Assembly (NCBI RefSeq): GCF_018612875.1
Contig: NZ_JAGGRI010000059.1
Location: 1-54,234 of the forward strand
DNA length: 54,234 nt
Origin: Lysobacter sp. ISL-50
GTDB taxonomy: Bacteria; Pseudomonadota; Gammaproteobacteria; Xanthomonadales; Xanthomonadaceae
Direction of reading: 5' to 3'
Part shown: piece after piece, positions 44,615-54,100 of the stretch
Layout of the letters: each line of letters starts with the position of its first letter
How positions within the stretch are numbered: position 1 is the first letter of the stretch
Program-made: the position numbers and the translations under genes
Notes under the pieces: generated by a model
What the model saw: only the letters and a program-made list of their open reading frames with translations
The model's database searches: none
Told to the model about the DNA's origin: nothing

Positions 44615-45022
44615 TTAGGTCTTGGCGCTCTGCGCCAGTTGATAACGACGCTCCTGGGTCAGCCCGCCATAGCCGTAAGCGGCCGCTCGCGCATCGATGA
44701 CGTAGATGTACGAGGTTTCGTGCACATTGCCGATCAAGGCCGACAGCCGCGCGTGGACTTGTTCGAGATAGCGCGCCTTCTCGCCCTTGGTATTGGTCTC
44801 GTCGGTGATGCTGATGTCGAGGTGGAAAGAGTTGCGGCCCCAGTCCTCCAGCGAGCGCCCGTCGATGAACCAGTGGGCGCGGTCCACGTAATGCACGGCG
44901 GTCGCGATCAGCTCGCGCGGCTTGCCCAGCACCTCGACGGTGATATCGGCGATCAGGGCGGCGGCGCGGCGGCTGAGGTCGGCGTCGGGGGTTCCGGAAA
45001 GTTGCAGGTTCAGATGCGGCAT
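44615..45022 (-). CDS. Tautomerase-family protein
   Basis: 135 residues from the ATG at 45022, giving MPHLNLQLSG. Removal of Met exposes the catalytic Pro1 required by 4-oxalocrotonate tautomerase-type enzymes; a longer frame from 45049 would hide it. The middle shows LIADITVEVLGKPRELIATAVHYVDRAHWFIDG and the end an extension GYGGLTQERRYQLAQSAKT. It is longer than classic 62-residue members, like the fused or long-form tautomerases. Substrate unknown. It is divergent from a LysR gene 130 bp away. Confidence 0.85.
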   Translation of the reverse strand: MPHLNLQLSGTPDADLSRRAAALIADITVEVLGKPRELIATAVHYVDRAHWFIDGRSLEDWGRNSFHLDISITDETNTKGEKARYLEQVHARLSALIGNVHETSYIYVIDARAAAYGYGGLTQERRYQLAQSAKT

Positions 45023-45152
45023 GGCGGCGGACTCTGGGCGGGCCGGCATGACTCGGCCCCGGGATGCAGGCTTAGATTAAACTTGCCTTGACCATCGGAA
45101 TAGCGGGAAGATCAGAACCTATCCATCGGCCGAACCGATAGCCGGAGCCCGC

Positions 45153-46016
45153 ATGCGCAGCCTGGATCTCGAACAACTCAAGGCCTTCGTCGCTGTCGCC
45201 GAGGCCGGCAGCATCTCCGGCGGCGCCGGGCGCGTGTTCCGCTCGCAGTCGGCGGTCAGCGAACAGATCCAGAAGCTGGAGTCGTCGGCCGGGGCGCCGT
45301 TGCTGCTGCGCTCGCGCAACGGCGTCGCGCTGACGCCGGCCGGCGAGCGCCTGATCGGCCACGCCCGGCAGATGCTCGCGCTGGGCGAACTGGCCCTGCA
45401 CGACGTGCGCAACGAACTGCGGCGCACCGACGTGCGCCTGGCGATCAGCGACTACTTCCGTCCGGACGAAATCGCCGGCCTGCTCGCGCATCTGGCCCGG
45501 CATTGCCCGCAACTGCGGCTGCAGGTCAGCATGGGCCAGAGCGCGGCGCTGGCGCACGGCCACGCCGACGGCTTGTACGATCTGACGCTGACGATGGAAG
45601 TCGACAGCGCCCAGCGCGGCCGCGCGCCGACGCGCGTGGCGGTGTTGCGCAAGGAGCCCTTGTCCTGGGTCGCGGCGCCGGGGTTGGACCTGCGCGGCGA
45701 GACCGACCTGCCGCTGGTGCTGCTGCCGCCCACCTGCAGCCTGCATCAAACCGCGGTGCGGCGGCTGCAGCATCAGCGCGTGAGTTATCGCATCGCCCAC
45801 ACCGGCAGCGGCGTCGCCGGCGTGCAGGCGGCGTTGCGCGCGGGGCTGGGTCTGGGCTGCCTCAACGCCTCGGCGATCGGGCCGGGGCTGGCGGTCGCGC
45901 GTTCGAACCGACTGCCGAAACTGCCCGGTTGCAGCTTCGGGCTGTTGTTGCCGCCCGGCGATGCGCCGGTCGGTCTGCATGAGGCGGGGTCGGCTTTGCA
46001 GGCGTTCTTTCGTTGA
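45153..46016 (+). CDS. LysR-family regulator
   Basis: 287 residues: MRSLDLEQLKAFVAVAEAGSISGGAGRVFRSQSAVSEQIQKLE forms the HTH, followed by a periplasmic-binding-like effector domain (DVRLAISDYFRPDEIAGLLAHLA, GVAGVQAALRAGLGLGCLNASAI). It is divergent from the tautomerase gene and is its likely regulator. The shared region contains an ATCGG-CCGAA-CCGAT inverted repeat at about 45124-45138, a candidate operator. Confidence 0.92.
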   Translation: MRSLDLEQLKAFVAVAEAGSISGGAGRVFRSQSAVSEQIQKLESSAGAPLLLRSRNGVALTPAGERLIGHARQMLALGELALHDVRNELRRTDVRLAISDYFRPDEIAGLLAHLARHCPQLRLQVSMGQSAALAHGHADGLYDLTLTMEVDSAQRGRAPTRVAVLRKEPLSWVAAPGLDLRGETDLPLVLLPPTCSLHQTAVRRLQHQRVSYRIAHTGSGVAGVQAALRAGLGLGCLNASAIGPGLAVARSNRLPKLPGCSFGLLLPPGDAPVGLHEAGSALQAFFR

Positions 46017-46088
46017 TTTTTGTCATTGCGTGGACAAGAAGGCTTGATGAAGACGATGGCGACCACGCGGGTGTTGCTTTATTTTGCT

Positions 46089-46597
46089 CGTCATTCCCGC
46101 GAAGGCGGGAATCCAGGGCCTTTCGCGCGGGAACGCCTGAAGTCTCTGGATTCCCGCGTTCGCGGGAATGACGTCCTGGAAAGATGGCGCTGAAGTCTCT
46201 GGATTCCCGCCTTCGCGGGAATGACGTCCTGGAAAGATGGCGCTGAAGTCTCTGGATTCCCGCCTTCGCGGGAAGGACGTACTGGAAAGATGGCGCTGAA
46301 GTCTCTGGATTCCCGCCTTCGCGGGAATGACGACCTGGAAAGATGGCGCTGAAGTCTCTGGATTCCCGCCTTCGCGGGAATGACGACCTGGAAAGATGGC
46401 GCTGAAGCCTCTGGATTCCTGCCTTCGCGGGAATGACGGACTGGAAAGATGACGCTGAAGTCTCTGGATGTTCGGCTACGCCGAAGTAAAGCGGAGCCCG
46501 CCTTCGCGGGAATGACGGCCTGGAAAGATGGCGCTGAAGTGTCGGGATGCTCGGCTACGCCGAGGCAAAGCGAAGTCTGCGTTCGCGGGAACAACGC
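46089..46597. repeat. Second array of palindromic 'GGATTCCCGC' repeats
   Basis: The same roughly 53-bp unit as the array at 34941-35398, here about eight copies (near 46091, 46147, 46200, 46254, 46307, 46359, 46412, 46500) plus a decayed copy near 46580. The array starts with the same variant leader (CTCGTCATTCCCGCGAA, then GGGAATCCAGGGCCTTTCG) as the first one. The units from 46465 on are interrupted by CGGCTACGCCGA hairpins. It follows a LysR gene. Confidence 0.88.
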
Positions 46598-46883
46598 GCG
46601 AAAAGCGCGGATGTTCGACAACCGAAGCAGAGACTCAGGACAGTCCTAAACGACCCGGCCCGCATCGCGGACACGTCGGTCGTCGTAGCGCGTACCGAGC
46701 GGCACCCGCGAAGGCGAACGCCTCAACGCGGCGATTGCCGGTAAATTTCATTACACACGCCGCGCTTGGCAACGGCGCTTGACGCACACCTCGCTCAACC
46801 GGCCGAGCCGCTGCAAGCGGGCCACGGCGACCTCGCTACCACCCCGCCGCATCTTCCGGAATGCGACGGACCGGAGTTTCGGG
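46598..46883. other. Gap after the repeat array
   Basis: Just under 300 bp with no gene seen. It lies downstream of the RHH gene on the minus strand; no clear terminator was found. Confidence 0.35.
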
Positions 46884-47099
46884 TCAGAGCAGCATCAGTT
46901 CCGAGCGTTCCTTGGTGCTGTTGTCGACGAAGAACATCTTCTTGCCCTTGTCGGCGCGGTCTTCCACCACTTGATACAGACGCAGCGCCTGACGGATCGC
47001 CGCGGTCTTGCTGACGCCTTTGCGCACGCACAGCTCTTCGAGGAACTGCATTTCACTACCGGCCAGGTTAAGGGTCATTCGACGCCGGGTTTCTTTCAT
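46884..47099 (-). CDS. Small ribbon-helix-helix-like protein
   Basis: 71 residues, MKETRRRMTLNLAGSEMQFLEELC, then VRKGVSKTAAIRQALRLYQVVEDRADKG. The layout, a short basic beta strand (RRRMTLNL) then two helices with a KGVSKTAAIRQALRLY turn, fits a CopG/Arc ribbon-helix-helix DNA-binding fold. The C-terminal tail KKMFFVDNSTKERSELMLL is strand-like. GAGGT lies 6 bp before the ATG. It is downstream of the surface-protein operon on the same strand, but 292 bp separates them, so it probably has its own AT-rich promoter (CTTTTGATCAATTAAGTC just upstream). No toxin partner is seen. Confidence 0.75.
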   Translation of the reverse strand: MKETRRRMTLNLAGSEMQFLEELCVRKGVSKTAAIRQALRLYQVVEDRADKGKKMFFVDNSTKERSELMLL

Positions 47100-47391
47100 T
47101 TCACACCTCGTGGGTTGACTTAATTGATCAAAAGGCCTTGCTGCTGTTTCTATCCGGCCAAAGGCTGAAACATGGTTTGTGCGCTTTTGTCTTCCTTCCT
47201 TGGCGAAGATTTCGCACTTCGCATCTACTAAATCGCTGTATGCCCACGAAGGCGGACAGCGCCGCGCGCAGATCGGGACGTCCGGCTCGTCTTGTCCACG
47301 GCTGCGACGCAACCGTGTCGAATGAACGCGCCAGCCGCATCCGCGCCGCCCACGACGGCAACGCGAAATAGCCAGAACGCGGCCGCCTTCA

Positions 47392-50300
47392 TCAGTAGCT
47401 CCCGACCATGTTCAGGAACCAGCCGCGATGGTCGTAATCGAAGTCGGTGAGGTCGTCGCTGAATTCGGTGAAGTTGTAGCCGACGCCGACGCGGAAGTTC
47501 TTGCCGATATCGCGATCGATGCCGAGCAGCAGGCCCTGCTTGTCGCCACCCTTCTTCACGCCCAGCCAGCGGTACTCGGCCAGGCCGTGCCAGACCTGGG
47601 CGAATTCGTAGCGCGCCTGCGCGGCGCCGAAGGTGGTCGCCGAATCGGCCCACTGACCCTGCAACCGGCCGTAACGCACTTCGCCCTCGCGCCGCGCGAG
47701 CTTGCCGGCGAATTCCCAATGATGGTTCGGGTGGTAGATGCCCTCGAACGACAGCACCTGGGTGCGCTGATCGTAGCTGGCGATGTTCGGCCCGACCTGC
47801 TCCAGCGCCGAAACGTCGTACAGGAAGGTGTACTTGCCCAGCAGCGCCCAGCGCGTGTCGTTGTAGGGTCGCCAGGAGAAGCCGACGTTGCCCTCGACGA
47901 ACTTGGCCCCTGCCTGGGCGTCGATGAGGTCGCGGGTCTGCGAATAGTTCAAACGGCCGGCGATGCGGAAACTGTCGTTCAACTTGTGCAGGAAACGGTT
48001 GGAGCTGGTCCACTGCTCGCGCCGTTCCGCACCGCTGTCGCGCCGCCATTCCAGCTTGCTCGACCACTGCGTATCGACCGAGTTGCGGCCGCCGCTGACG
48101 CTGACCGCGCGGCGGTTGACCTGCCCTAGCTCGGCGGCGCGGTCCAGCGTCGCCTCCTGCAAGGTGAAGCCCAGGCTCCAGCCCTCGCTCGGATAGAAAT
48201 CCATGCCGTAGGTGTGGGCCAGGCCGGATTCGTTCGGCGCCTTGAGGAACTGGCTTTCGTTGAACAGGCTGACCTGATTCGACAGGCGCCAGCGCTGGCC
48301 CAGGGTCCAGCCGGAATTCAGGCGGTCGTTGAACAGCGGGTCCTGCTCGCTGGTGTTCGCCGAATAGGTGTAGCTGCCGTAGAGCGTGTGATCGGGCGCG
48401 AGGCGGTACTCGGCATCGACCTTGGCCGCGTCGCCGCGGTCGCCGCTGGTGACTTCGGCGCCGACGCTGGAACGATCGCCGAACAGGTACTTGGCGCCGA
48501 GGCTGAAGGCGTCGTTGTCGGCGTACTTGCCGTGATCGTCATCGACGGTGACCTGGGCGGTGCCGAACAGTTCGAGCTGGCTGCCCACGCGCTGGCGATA
48601 TTCCAACGCGGCCAGGGTGCCGGTGGCGTCGCCGCTCAGGCGATTTTCCTGCACCGTGCGCACTTCGCCGCTGAGCGTGATGTCGTCGTTCAAGCGCCAT
48701 TCGCCGGTCAGCTGCGACTGGGTGAACGACTCCTTGCCGCGCTCGGCGACGCTGTGGCGGCCGAACAGGCGCACCGCCGGGGTGAGTTCGCCGAAGAACT
48801 CGAAGCCGCGTTCCTCGACGGCCTGATCGGTGTCGTAGCGTGAGATCGAATACCCCGCGCCCACGTGCCGGCGCCATACGGCGACGGTCCACTCGTTTTG
48901 TGTCCAGCCCAGTTCCTTGAAGTTGGCCCGCGCTTCGGCCGAGCGCGCTTCGCCCTCGCGCGCCAGCAGGCCGGAGTTGAGTTCGCGGAAGCTCAGGCCG
49001 CCGTTGTCGGAGAAGAAGATCGGCGCGCTGGTGGCCTGACTGCGGCTGCCTTCCAGCTTGAGGTAGGTGCCGCGCCCCGCCTGCAGGGTGAGGTCGGCGC
49101 CCTTGAGCGTGTAGTCCTCGCCGTCGCGGTTTTCATCGACATAGGTGCCGCCGACCGCGAGGTGATCGCCGAACCAGTGCTTGCCGCGGAAACCGGCCGA
49201 GACGTTGTCCACGTCCAGGCCGTCGGGCACGTATTCGTAATCGACCAGCAGGACCTGCAGATAGCCGTCCAGCGGCGTGTCGTGGGTCAGGGTGCGCAGG
49301 CCTTCTCGCGAAACCTGCGACAAGGGCTTGTCGAGCAGGATGCGCCCTTGCAGCTCGTCGATTTCGTAATCGGCGCCGCGCATCAGATCGACGCGGTTCT
49401 GGACCCGGCCGGTGGTTGGGTCGCGGACTTCGACGGTCAGCTTCTCCGAGCCCGGCAGGATGTCGCCGTGCTTGAGGTAATACAGGCGTCCGCCGGTGCC
49501 GATCAGCTCGGTATGGCCGGGCGCGGTCTGCGCCTGCGAACCGAACAGGCGCAACTGCGTGCCGGCGTCGCCGAGCGCGGTGGTGCGCCGGCTGCGCCAG
49601 TCGAGCGCGCCACCGTACAACGAACGGTTGTATTGCGCGTACTCGGTGCCGGTGAAGCCGGTATTGAAGTTGCCCCACAGCGCCTGGTTCTTGTCCCAGT
49701 CCATGCGCAGGTACAGCCGGCCCATGGTGTCGACGTCGCGATAGGTCGTCGAGTCGTCGCCGTAGACCGGGTAATACAAGTCCGGGTCCAGGCGGCGGAA
49801 CACATCCTGCGGGTCGGCTTTCCAGAAGCCGTTGAACAGTTGCCCGACTTCGCGTTCCTGGGTGTCGGCCTGGGCGGTGATCAGGTACTTGCCCCGCACT
49901 TTCCCCTTCAGATAGAAGGCCAGACGGCCGTCGATCAGGAAGCCGTCGTCGAAACGCTCGTTGTCGCTCACCGGCTCGATCGAGCCGGTGGCATGGGTCT
50001 TGGACGCGGTGACATCGGCCAGCGCCACCGCGAACATGTAGCGGCCGGTGACATCCACATCGAGCGAACGATGCAACGGCGGGCTGCCCTGGGCGCCACC
50101 AATTTCGATATCGAAGCGATGCTGGCCGACCGGCACCAGGTACTCGGCGACCAGCTTGCGTTCGATGTCGACCGGATGCGGGCGGCCGTTGATCTTGATC
50201 GACGCGCGATCGGCGATGTTGCGTCCCTGGATGCGGATGCGCGAGCCGTAGATCGGGATGTTCTGCTGACGCAGGTTGTCGCGGCCGAAGATGCTGTCGA

Positions 50301-51150
50301 TCTGGTTGTTCTGTTCGGCCTCCTCCACGCTCAGCGAAGCGCCCAGTTGCTTCTGGGTGGCATCGCGCAGCACCTGCGCGCCGCGCTCGGCTTCCTCCGG
50401 CCGCACCAGTTGCAGCCGGCTCGGGAAGGTTTCGTCGAAGCTGTCGCCTTCGCCGTAGGCGCGGACGATGTAGATCAACTCATCGCCCGCGCGCAGGTTG
50501 CGATCGCCCGACATCGCGCCATCCCACTGCACGTCGCTGACGCCGGCCAGCGGCAGGTCGATCCTGGCGATCGGCTCGACCAGATCGGCGTCGGTGGCGC
50601 GATAGATCAGCACTTCAGCGCGTTTGATGAACGCCGCGTAGTTGTTGTACGCATAGAAGCGCACCGGCTTGCTGATCTTGGTGCCGTCGAAAGCGACCAG
50701 CGTCGGCGCCGAGACGGTCATCTGCGGACGGCCGAGGTTGGGGTCCTCGGTCGCCCAGATCGCGCCGCCGCCGGGCAGTTGCAGCGACCACTTTCCGACC
50801 ACCACCGCCTTGCCCGGCAGCGGCTTGTTCTGCCAGGCCGAGTTGACGTCCTCGGCCTCGACCGTCACGCGACGGTCGGGCTGCAACACCTCGGAGGACG
50901 ATTTCTCGCTGGTGCCGTGGGTGAGCGGCTTGCGCTCGCCGCGCGTGCGCAGTTCGAACAACACGCCCTGGTCGCTGGCGCAACCGCCGTCGTCGCAGTT
51001 CACCGTGTTGCCGCCGTCGCCGGGCGCGGACTCCGCTGTTTTCGACGGGGGGGAGGTCGGTGCCGTCGGCGGCGGAGTCTGCGCGCCGGCGACGCGAACG
51101 ACGCCGGTCAGGATGCAGATCAAGGTGTAATCGAGCAGTTTCATCTTCAT
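47392..51150 (-). CDS. Large outer-membrane beta-barrel protein
   Basis: 1252 residues from the ATG at 51150, whose TGAGGGGG Shine-Dalgarno overlaps the stop of the upstream gene; an earlier start at 51165 is in frame. The signal peptide ends near VRVAGAQ. About 40-400 is a set of beta-domains (VRFYAYNNYAAFIKRAEVLIYR, SRIRIQGRNIADRASIKINGRPHPVD) with structured-surface-protein style. From about 430 a long run of alternating aromatic beta strands (GKYLITAQADTQ, LYLRMDWDKNQALWGNFNTG) forms the barrel, ending DYDHRGWFLNMVGSY with an aromatic C-terminus. It lies 11 bp downstream of the repeat/OmpA gene, so the two form an operon and probably a surface complex. Function unknown. Confidence 0.85.
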   Translation of the reverse strand: MKMKLLDYTLICILTGVVRVAGAQTPPPTAPTSPPSKTAESAPGDGGNTVNCDDGGCASDQGVLFELRTRGERKPLTHGTSEKSSSEVLQPDRRVTVEAEDVNSAWQNKPLPGKAVVVGKWSLQLPGGGAIWATEDPNLGRPQMTVSAPTLVAFDGTKISKPVRFYAYNNYAAFIKRAEVLIYRATDADLVEPIARIDLPLAGVSDVQWDGAMSGDRNLRAGDELIYIVRAYGEGDSFDETFPSRLQLVRPEEAERGAQVLRDATQKQLGASLSVEEAEQNNQIDSIFGRDNLRQQNIPIYGSRIRIQGRNIADRASIKINGRPHPVDIERKLVAEYLVPVGQHRFDIEIGGAQGSPPLHRSLDVDVTGRYMFAVALADVTASKTHATGSIEPVSDNERFDDGFLIDGRLAFYLKGKVRGKYLITAQADTQEREVGQLFNGFWKADPQDVFRRLDPDLYYPVYGDDSTTYRDVDTMGRLYLRMDWDKNQALWGNFNTGFTGTEYAQYNRSLYGGALDWRSRRTTALGDAGTQLRLFGSQAQTAPGHTELIGTGGRLYYLKHGDILPGSEKLTVEVRDPTTGRVQNRVDLMRGADYEIDELQGRILLDKPLSQVSREGLRTLTHDTPLDGYLQVLLVDYEYVPDGLDVDNVSAGFRGKHWFGDHLAVGGTYVDENRDGEDYTLKGADLTLQAGRGTYLKLEGSRSQATSAPIFFSDNGGLSFRELNSGLLAREGEARSAEARANFKELGWTQNEWTVAVWRRHVGAGYSISRYDTDQAVEERGFEFFGELTPAVRLFGRHSVAERGKESFTQSQLTGEWRLNDDITLSGEVRTVQENRLSGDATGTLAALEYRQRVGSQLELFGTAQVTVDDDHGKYADNDAFSLGAKYLFGDRSSVGAEVTSGDRGDAAKVDAEYRLAPDHTLYGSYTYSANTSEQDPLFNDRLNSGWTLGQRWRLSNQVSLFNESQFLKAPNESGLAHTYGMDFYPSEGWSLGFTLQEATLDRAAELGQVNRRAVSVSGGRNSVDTQWSSKLEWRRDSGAERREQWTSSNRFLHKLNDSFRIAGRLNYSQTRDLIDAQAGAKFVEGNVGFSWRPYNDTRWALLGKYTFLYDVSALEQVGPNIASYDQRTQVLSFEGIYHPNHHWEFAGKLARREGEVRYGRLQGQWADSATTFGAAQARYEFAQVWHGLAEYRWLGVKKGGDKQGLLLGIDRDIGKNFRVGVGYNFTEFSDDLTDFDYDHRGWFLNMVGSY

Positions 51151-51161
51151 GGCAGGCCCCC

Positions 51162-54100
51162 TCACTTGCCCGGCTTATCGGCAGGGGCTGCCGGGTCGTT
51201 GCTGATGTCCACGCGCAAGTGCTGGCGCAGGTCCGGACTGGCGTGGGCGACGATCGCGTCGAACACGGCCTTCGCGCGGCGCAGGCCGAGGTCGACGTTG
51301 TAGGCATCGGACGCGCGCAGATCGGTGTGGCCGGTGATGATCACGCGGGTTCCGCGCAGTTGCTCCATCGCCGCGGCGATCTTCGCGATCACCGGCTCGA
51401 ACTTCGGCTTGATCGTCGCCTTGTCGGTGTCGAACAACACCGTGCCCAGCAACGGCCATTCGGCGAAGCCGATCACCATCGAGGTGGGATCGGTGACGTC
51501 GGTGCGCACGCTGACCTGCACGCTCCTGAGCAGCTTCGGATCGAGCATGCCTTCCAGCGACTTGCGCACCGCGAGCGCGCGATCCATCGCCAGCGCTTCG
51601 CTCTCGCCGTTGGCGGTGATGACGATTTCGCCGCCGCCGTACTCCTTCACCTTGGTCGCCATGTTCTCGACCGCGGGCAGGTAAGCCGGGGTGACTTCGG
51701 CGCTGTCCGGAGTGAACAGTACTTCGCCGATGCGCATTTCGACCTGTTCGGTCTGGGTGCTCTGGCCCGGCGGCATCTTGACGCCGAAGTCGAAACGCAC
51801 CGGGACGCCCGGGGTCAAGCGGCGCACCAACGGGTTGTCGGTGGTGAGCTTGGCGCCCGGCGGCAGCGTGGCCGGATCGACCTTGAGGATGAAGTTGCGG
51901 CCGCGTTCCCACGCACCGCCCGCCACGCCTTCCAGGTGATAGCGGCCGAACTGGTCGGTCTCGATCAACAGGCCTTCGACCGACGCGACGCGCACGCCGG
52001 GGATGCCGTGTTCGTCGATGCCGTGATTGCTCACGACATAGTCCACGCGGTAACCGTCCTGGGTCTGAGCGATGCGACGCTCGACCTTCGGCTCGGCGCC
52101 GGTGAGCCCCTTGGCGGCATCGCCGTCGCGTTCGACGCGGGTGTTGCCGGCGGCGTCCATGCGCAGCGTGACGCCCTGGGCCGTGGTCAGCACGAAGTCG
52201 TCGCTGAACTTGGCCTCGCGCAGCAACTGGCTGATCACCACGGCGTGCTTGGCGACCGGGTCGGCCTCGGACTGACGGCCGGCGATCTTGCCCAACACGA
52301 TGCCGTGCAGCATCGGCGAGCTGGCATCGGGCTCGGGCTTGGCGCCGTCGCCGTGATCGACCGTGGTCGAGTTGGCGACATACGCATCCGCCGCGAAACC
52401 GCCCTGCACGCGGACCTGGGTCAGGTCGGCCGGATCCTGCCAGCCGTCCTCATCGCGGTCGTCGAACACGGTACCGAGCAGCAACGATTCGTCGAGCAGC
52501 GGATCGGCGACCAGCCGCACTTCGGCCGTGGCCTCGTTGGAGCGCTTGCCGCCGTCCTCGGCGTAGGCGTGATTGATGTGGGTGCCCGGACGCACCCCGG
52601 CGCCGACACGCAGCAGATACACCACGGTCGCGCTGTCGCCGGCCTTGATGTCGATCTGATCGACCTTGATCGGATAGCTGCCCACCTGACGGCCGGCACC
52701 ATCGCGATCGGCGACCTGCAGGCTGCCTTCGACCAGGGTGAAACCGGCCGGTGGCGTATCGGTCAGCGTCGCGTCGATGGCGTCGGTGATGCCGATGTTC
52801 TTGATCGTCACCGTGTAGCGGACCAGGTCGCCGATCTTCACGTCGCGCGGATTGACCTGCTTGCTCACGAACAAGTCGCTGCTTTGCTCGGGTTCGACCG
52901 GCATCAACGCCAGGCCCTGGGCCGTCGCGGTGCCGCTGGTCGAGCCGCCACCACCGCCATAACGCGCGGTGACCGTGACGACGTTGTCCAAGGTGCCGCC
53001 GGCATTGGCTTCATCGCGGGTGATGGTGTGCGTGTACGGATTGCAGTCCGTGCTCGCACCCGGTGCCAGCGTGGTCGCGCCGCAGTTCAGCGAGGTCGCC
53101 GGATACGTCTCCAGCACGTCGCTGGTGCCCATGTCGTTCAAGGTGATGTTGCCGGTATTGGTGATGCGCACCGTGTAGGTGATCACGTCGCCGACATTGC
53201 CCACGCCCTTGGTGCCTTGGTCCAGAGTCAGCGTCGCGACCTTGACGATGGCCACGCCAGGACGCGCTTCGATCGGCGTCTTGACGCTCGGGTTGCACAG
53301 CGGATCGGTCGAACCCGGCGGGCAGACTCCCGGCGTGTCGGTCTTCACCGTGGCCGTGTTGACCACGCCGCCGGCATCCGCGTCGGCCTGCTGGACCTTG
53401 TAGGTACCGGTCAGCACGCAGGTCGCCTTCGGCGCCAGTGTCGCGCAGGTGATCGTGTTCGGCGTCAGCTTGACGTCGCTCACCACCACGTTGGCCAGAT
53501 CGACATTGCCGGTGTTGGTGGCCGTCACGGTGTAAGTCAGCGTGTCGCCCACGCTCACCGTGCCGCTGCCGTCTTCGTCGGCATTGCCGGTCACCGCTTT
53601 CGTCGAGCTCAGGCCCGGCTTCTGCAGCACCGGTTCTTCATGCTTCGGGTTGCACTCCGGAGCGGTCGAACCTGCCGGGCAGACGCCCGGCGTGCCGGTT
53701 TGCACCGTCGCTGTGTTCACCACCGTGCCGGCGTTGCCGTCGGCTTGCTGGACCTTGTAGGTGCCGGTCAGCACGCAGGTCGCCTTCGGCGCCAGTGTCG
53801 CGCAGGTGATCGTGGTCGGCGTCAGCTTGACGTCGCTCACCACCACATCGACCAGATCGATATTGCCGGTGTTGGTGGCCGTCACCGTGTAGGTCAAGGT
53901 GTCGCCCACGCTCACCGTGCCGCTGCCGTCCTCATCGGCATTGCCGGTCACCGACTTGACCGAGGTCAGGGCGGGCTTCTGCGGCACCGGTTCTTCGTGC
54001 TTCGGGTTGCACTCCGGAGCGGTCGAACCCACCGGGCAGACGCCCGGCGTGCCGGTCTGCACCGTCGCCGTGTTCACCACCGTGCCGGCGTTGCCGTCGG

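Noticed and set aside
48865-51303. An 812-codon open frame antisense to the barrel gene
   Set aside because: No recognisable domain; the minus strand has signal peptide, Shine-Dalgarno and barrel strands.
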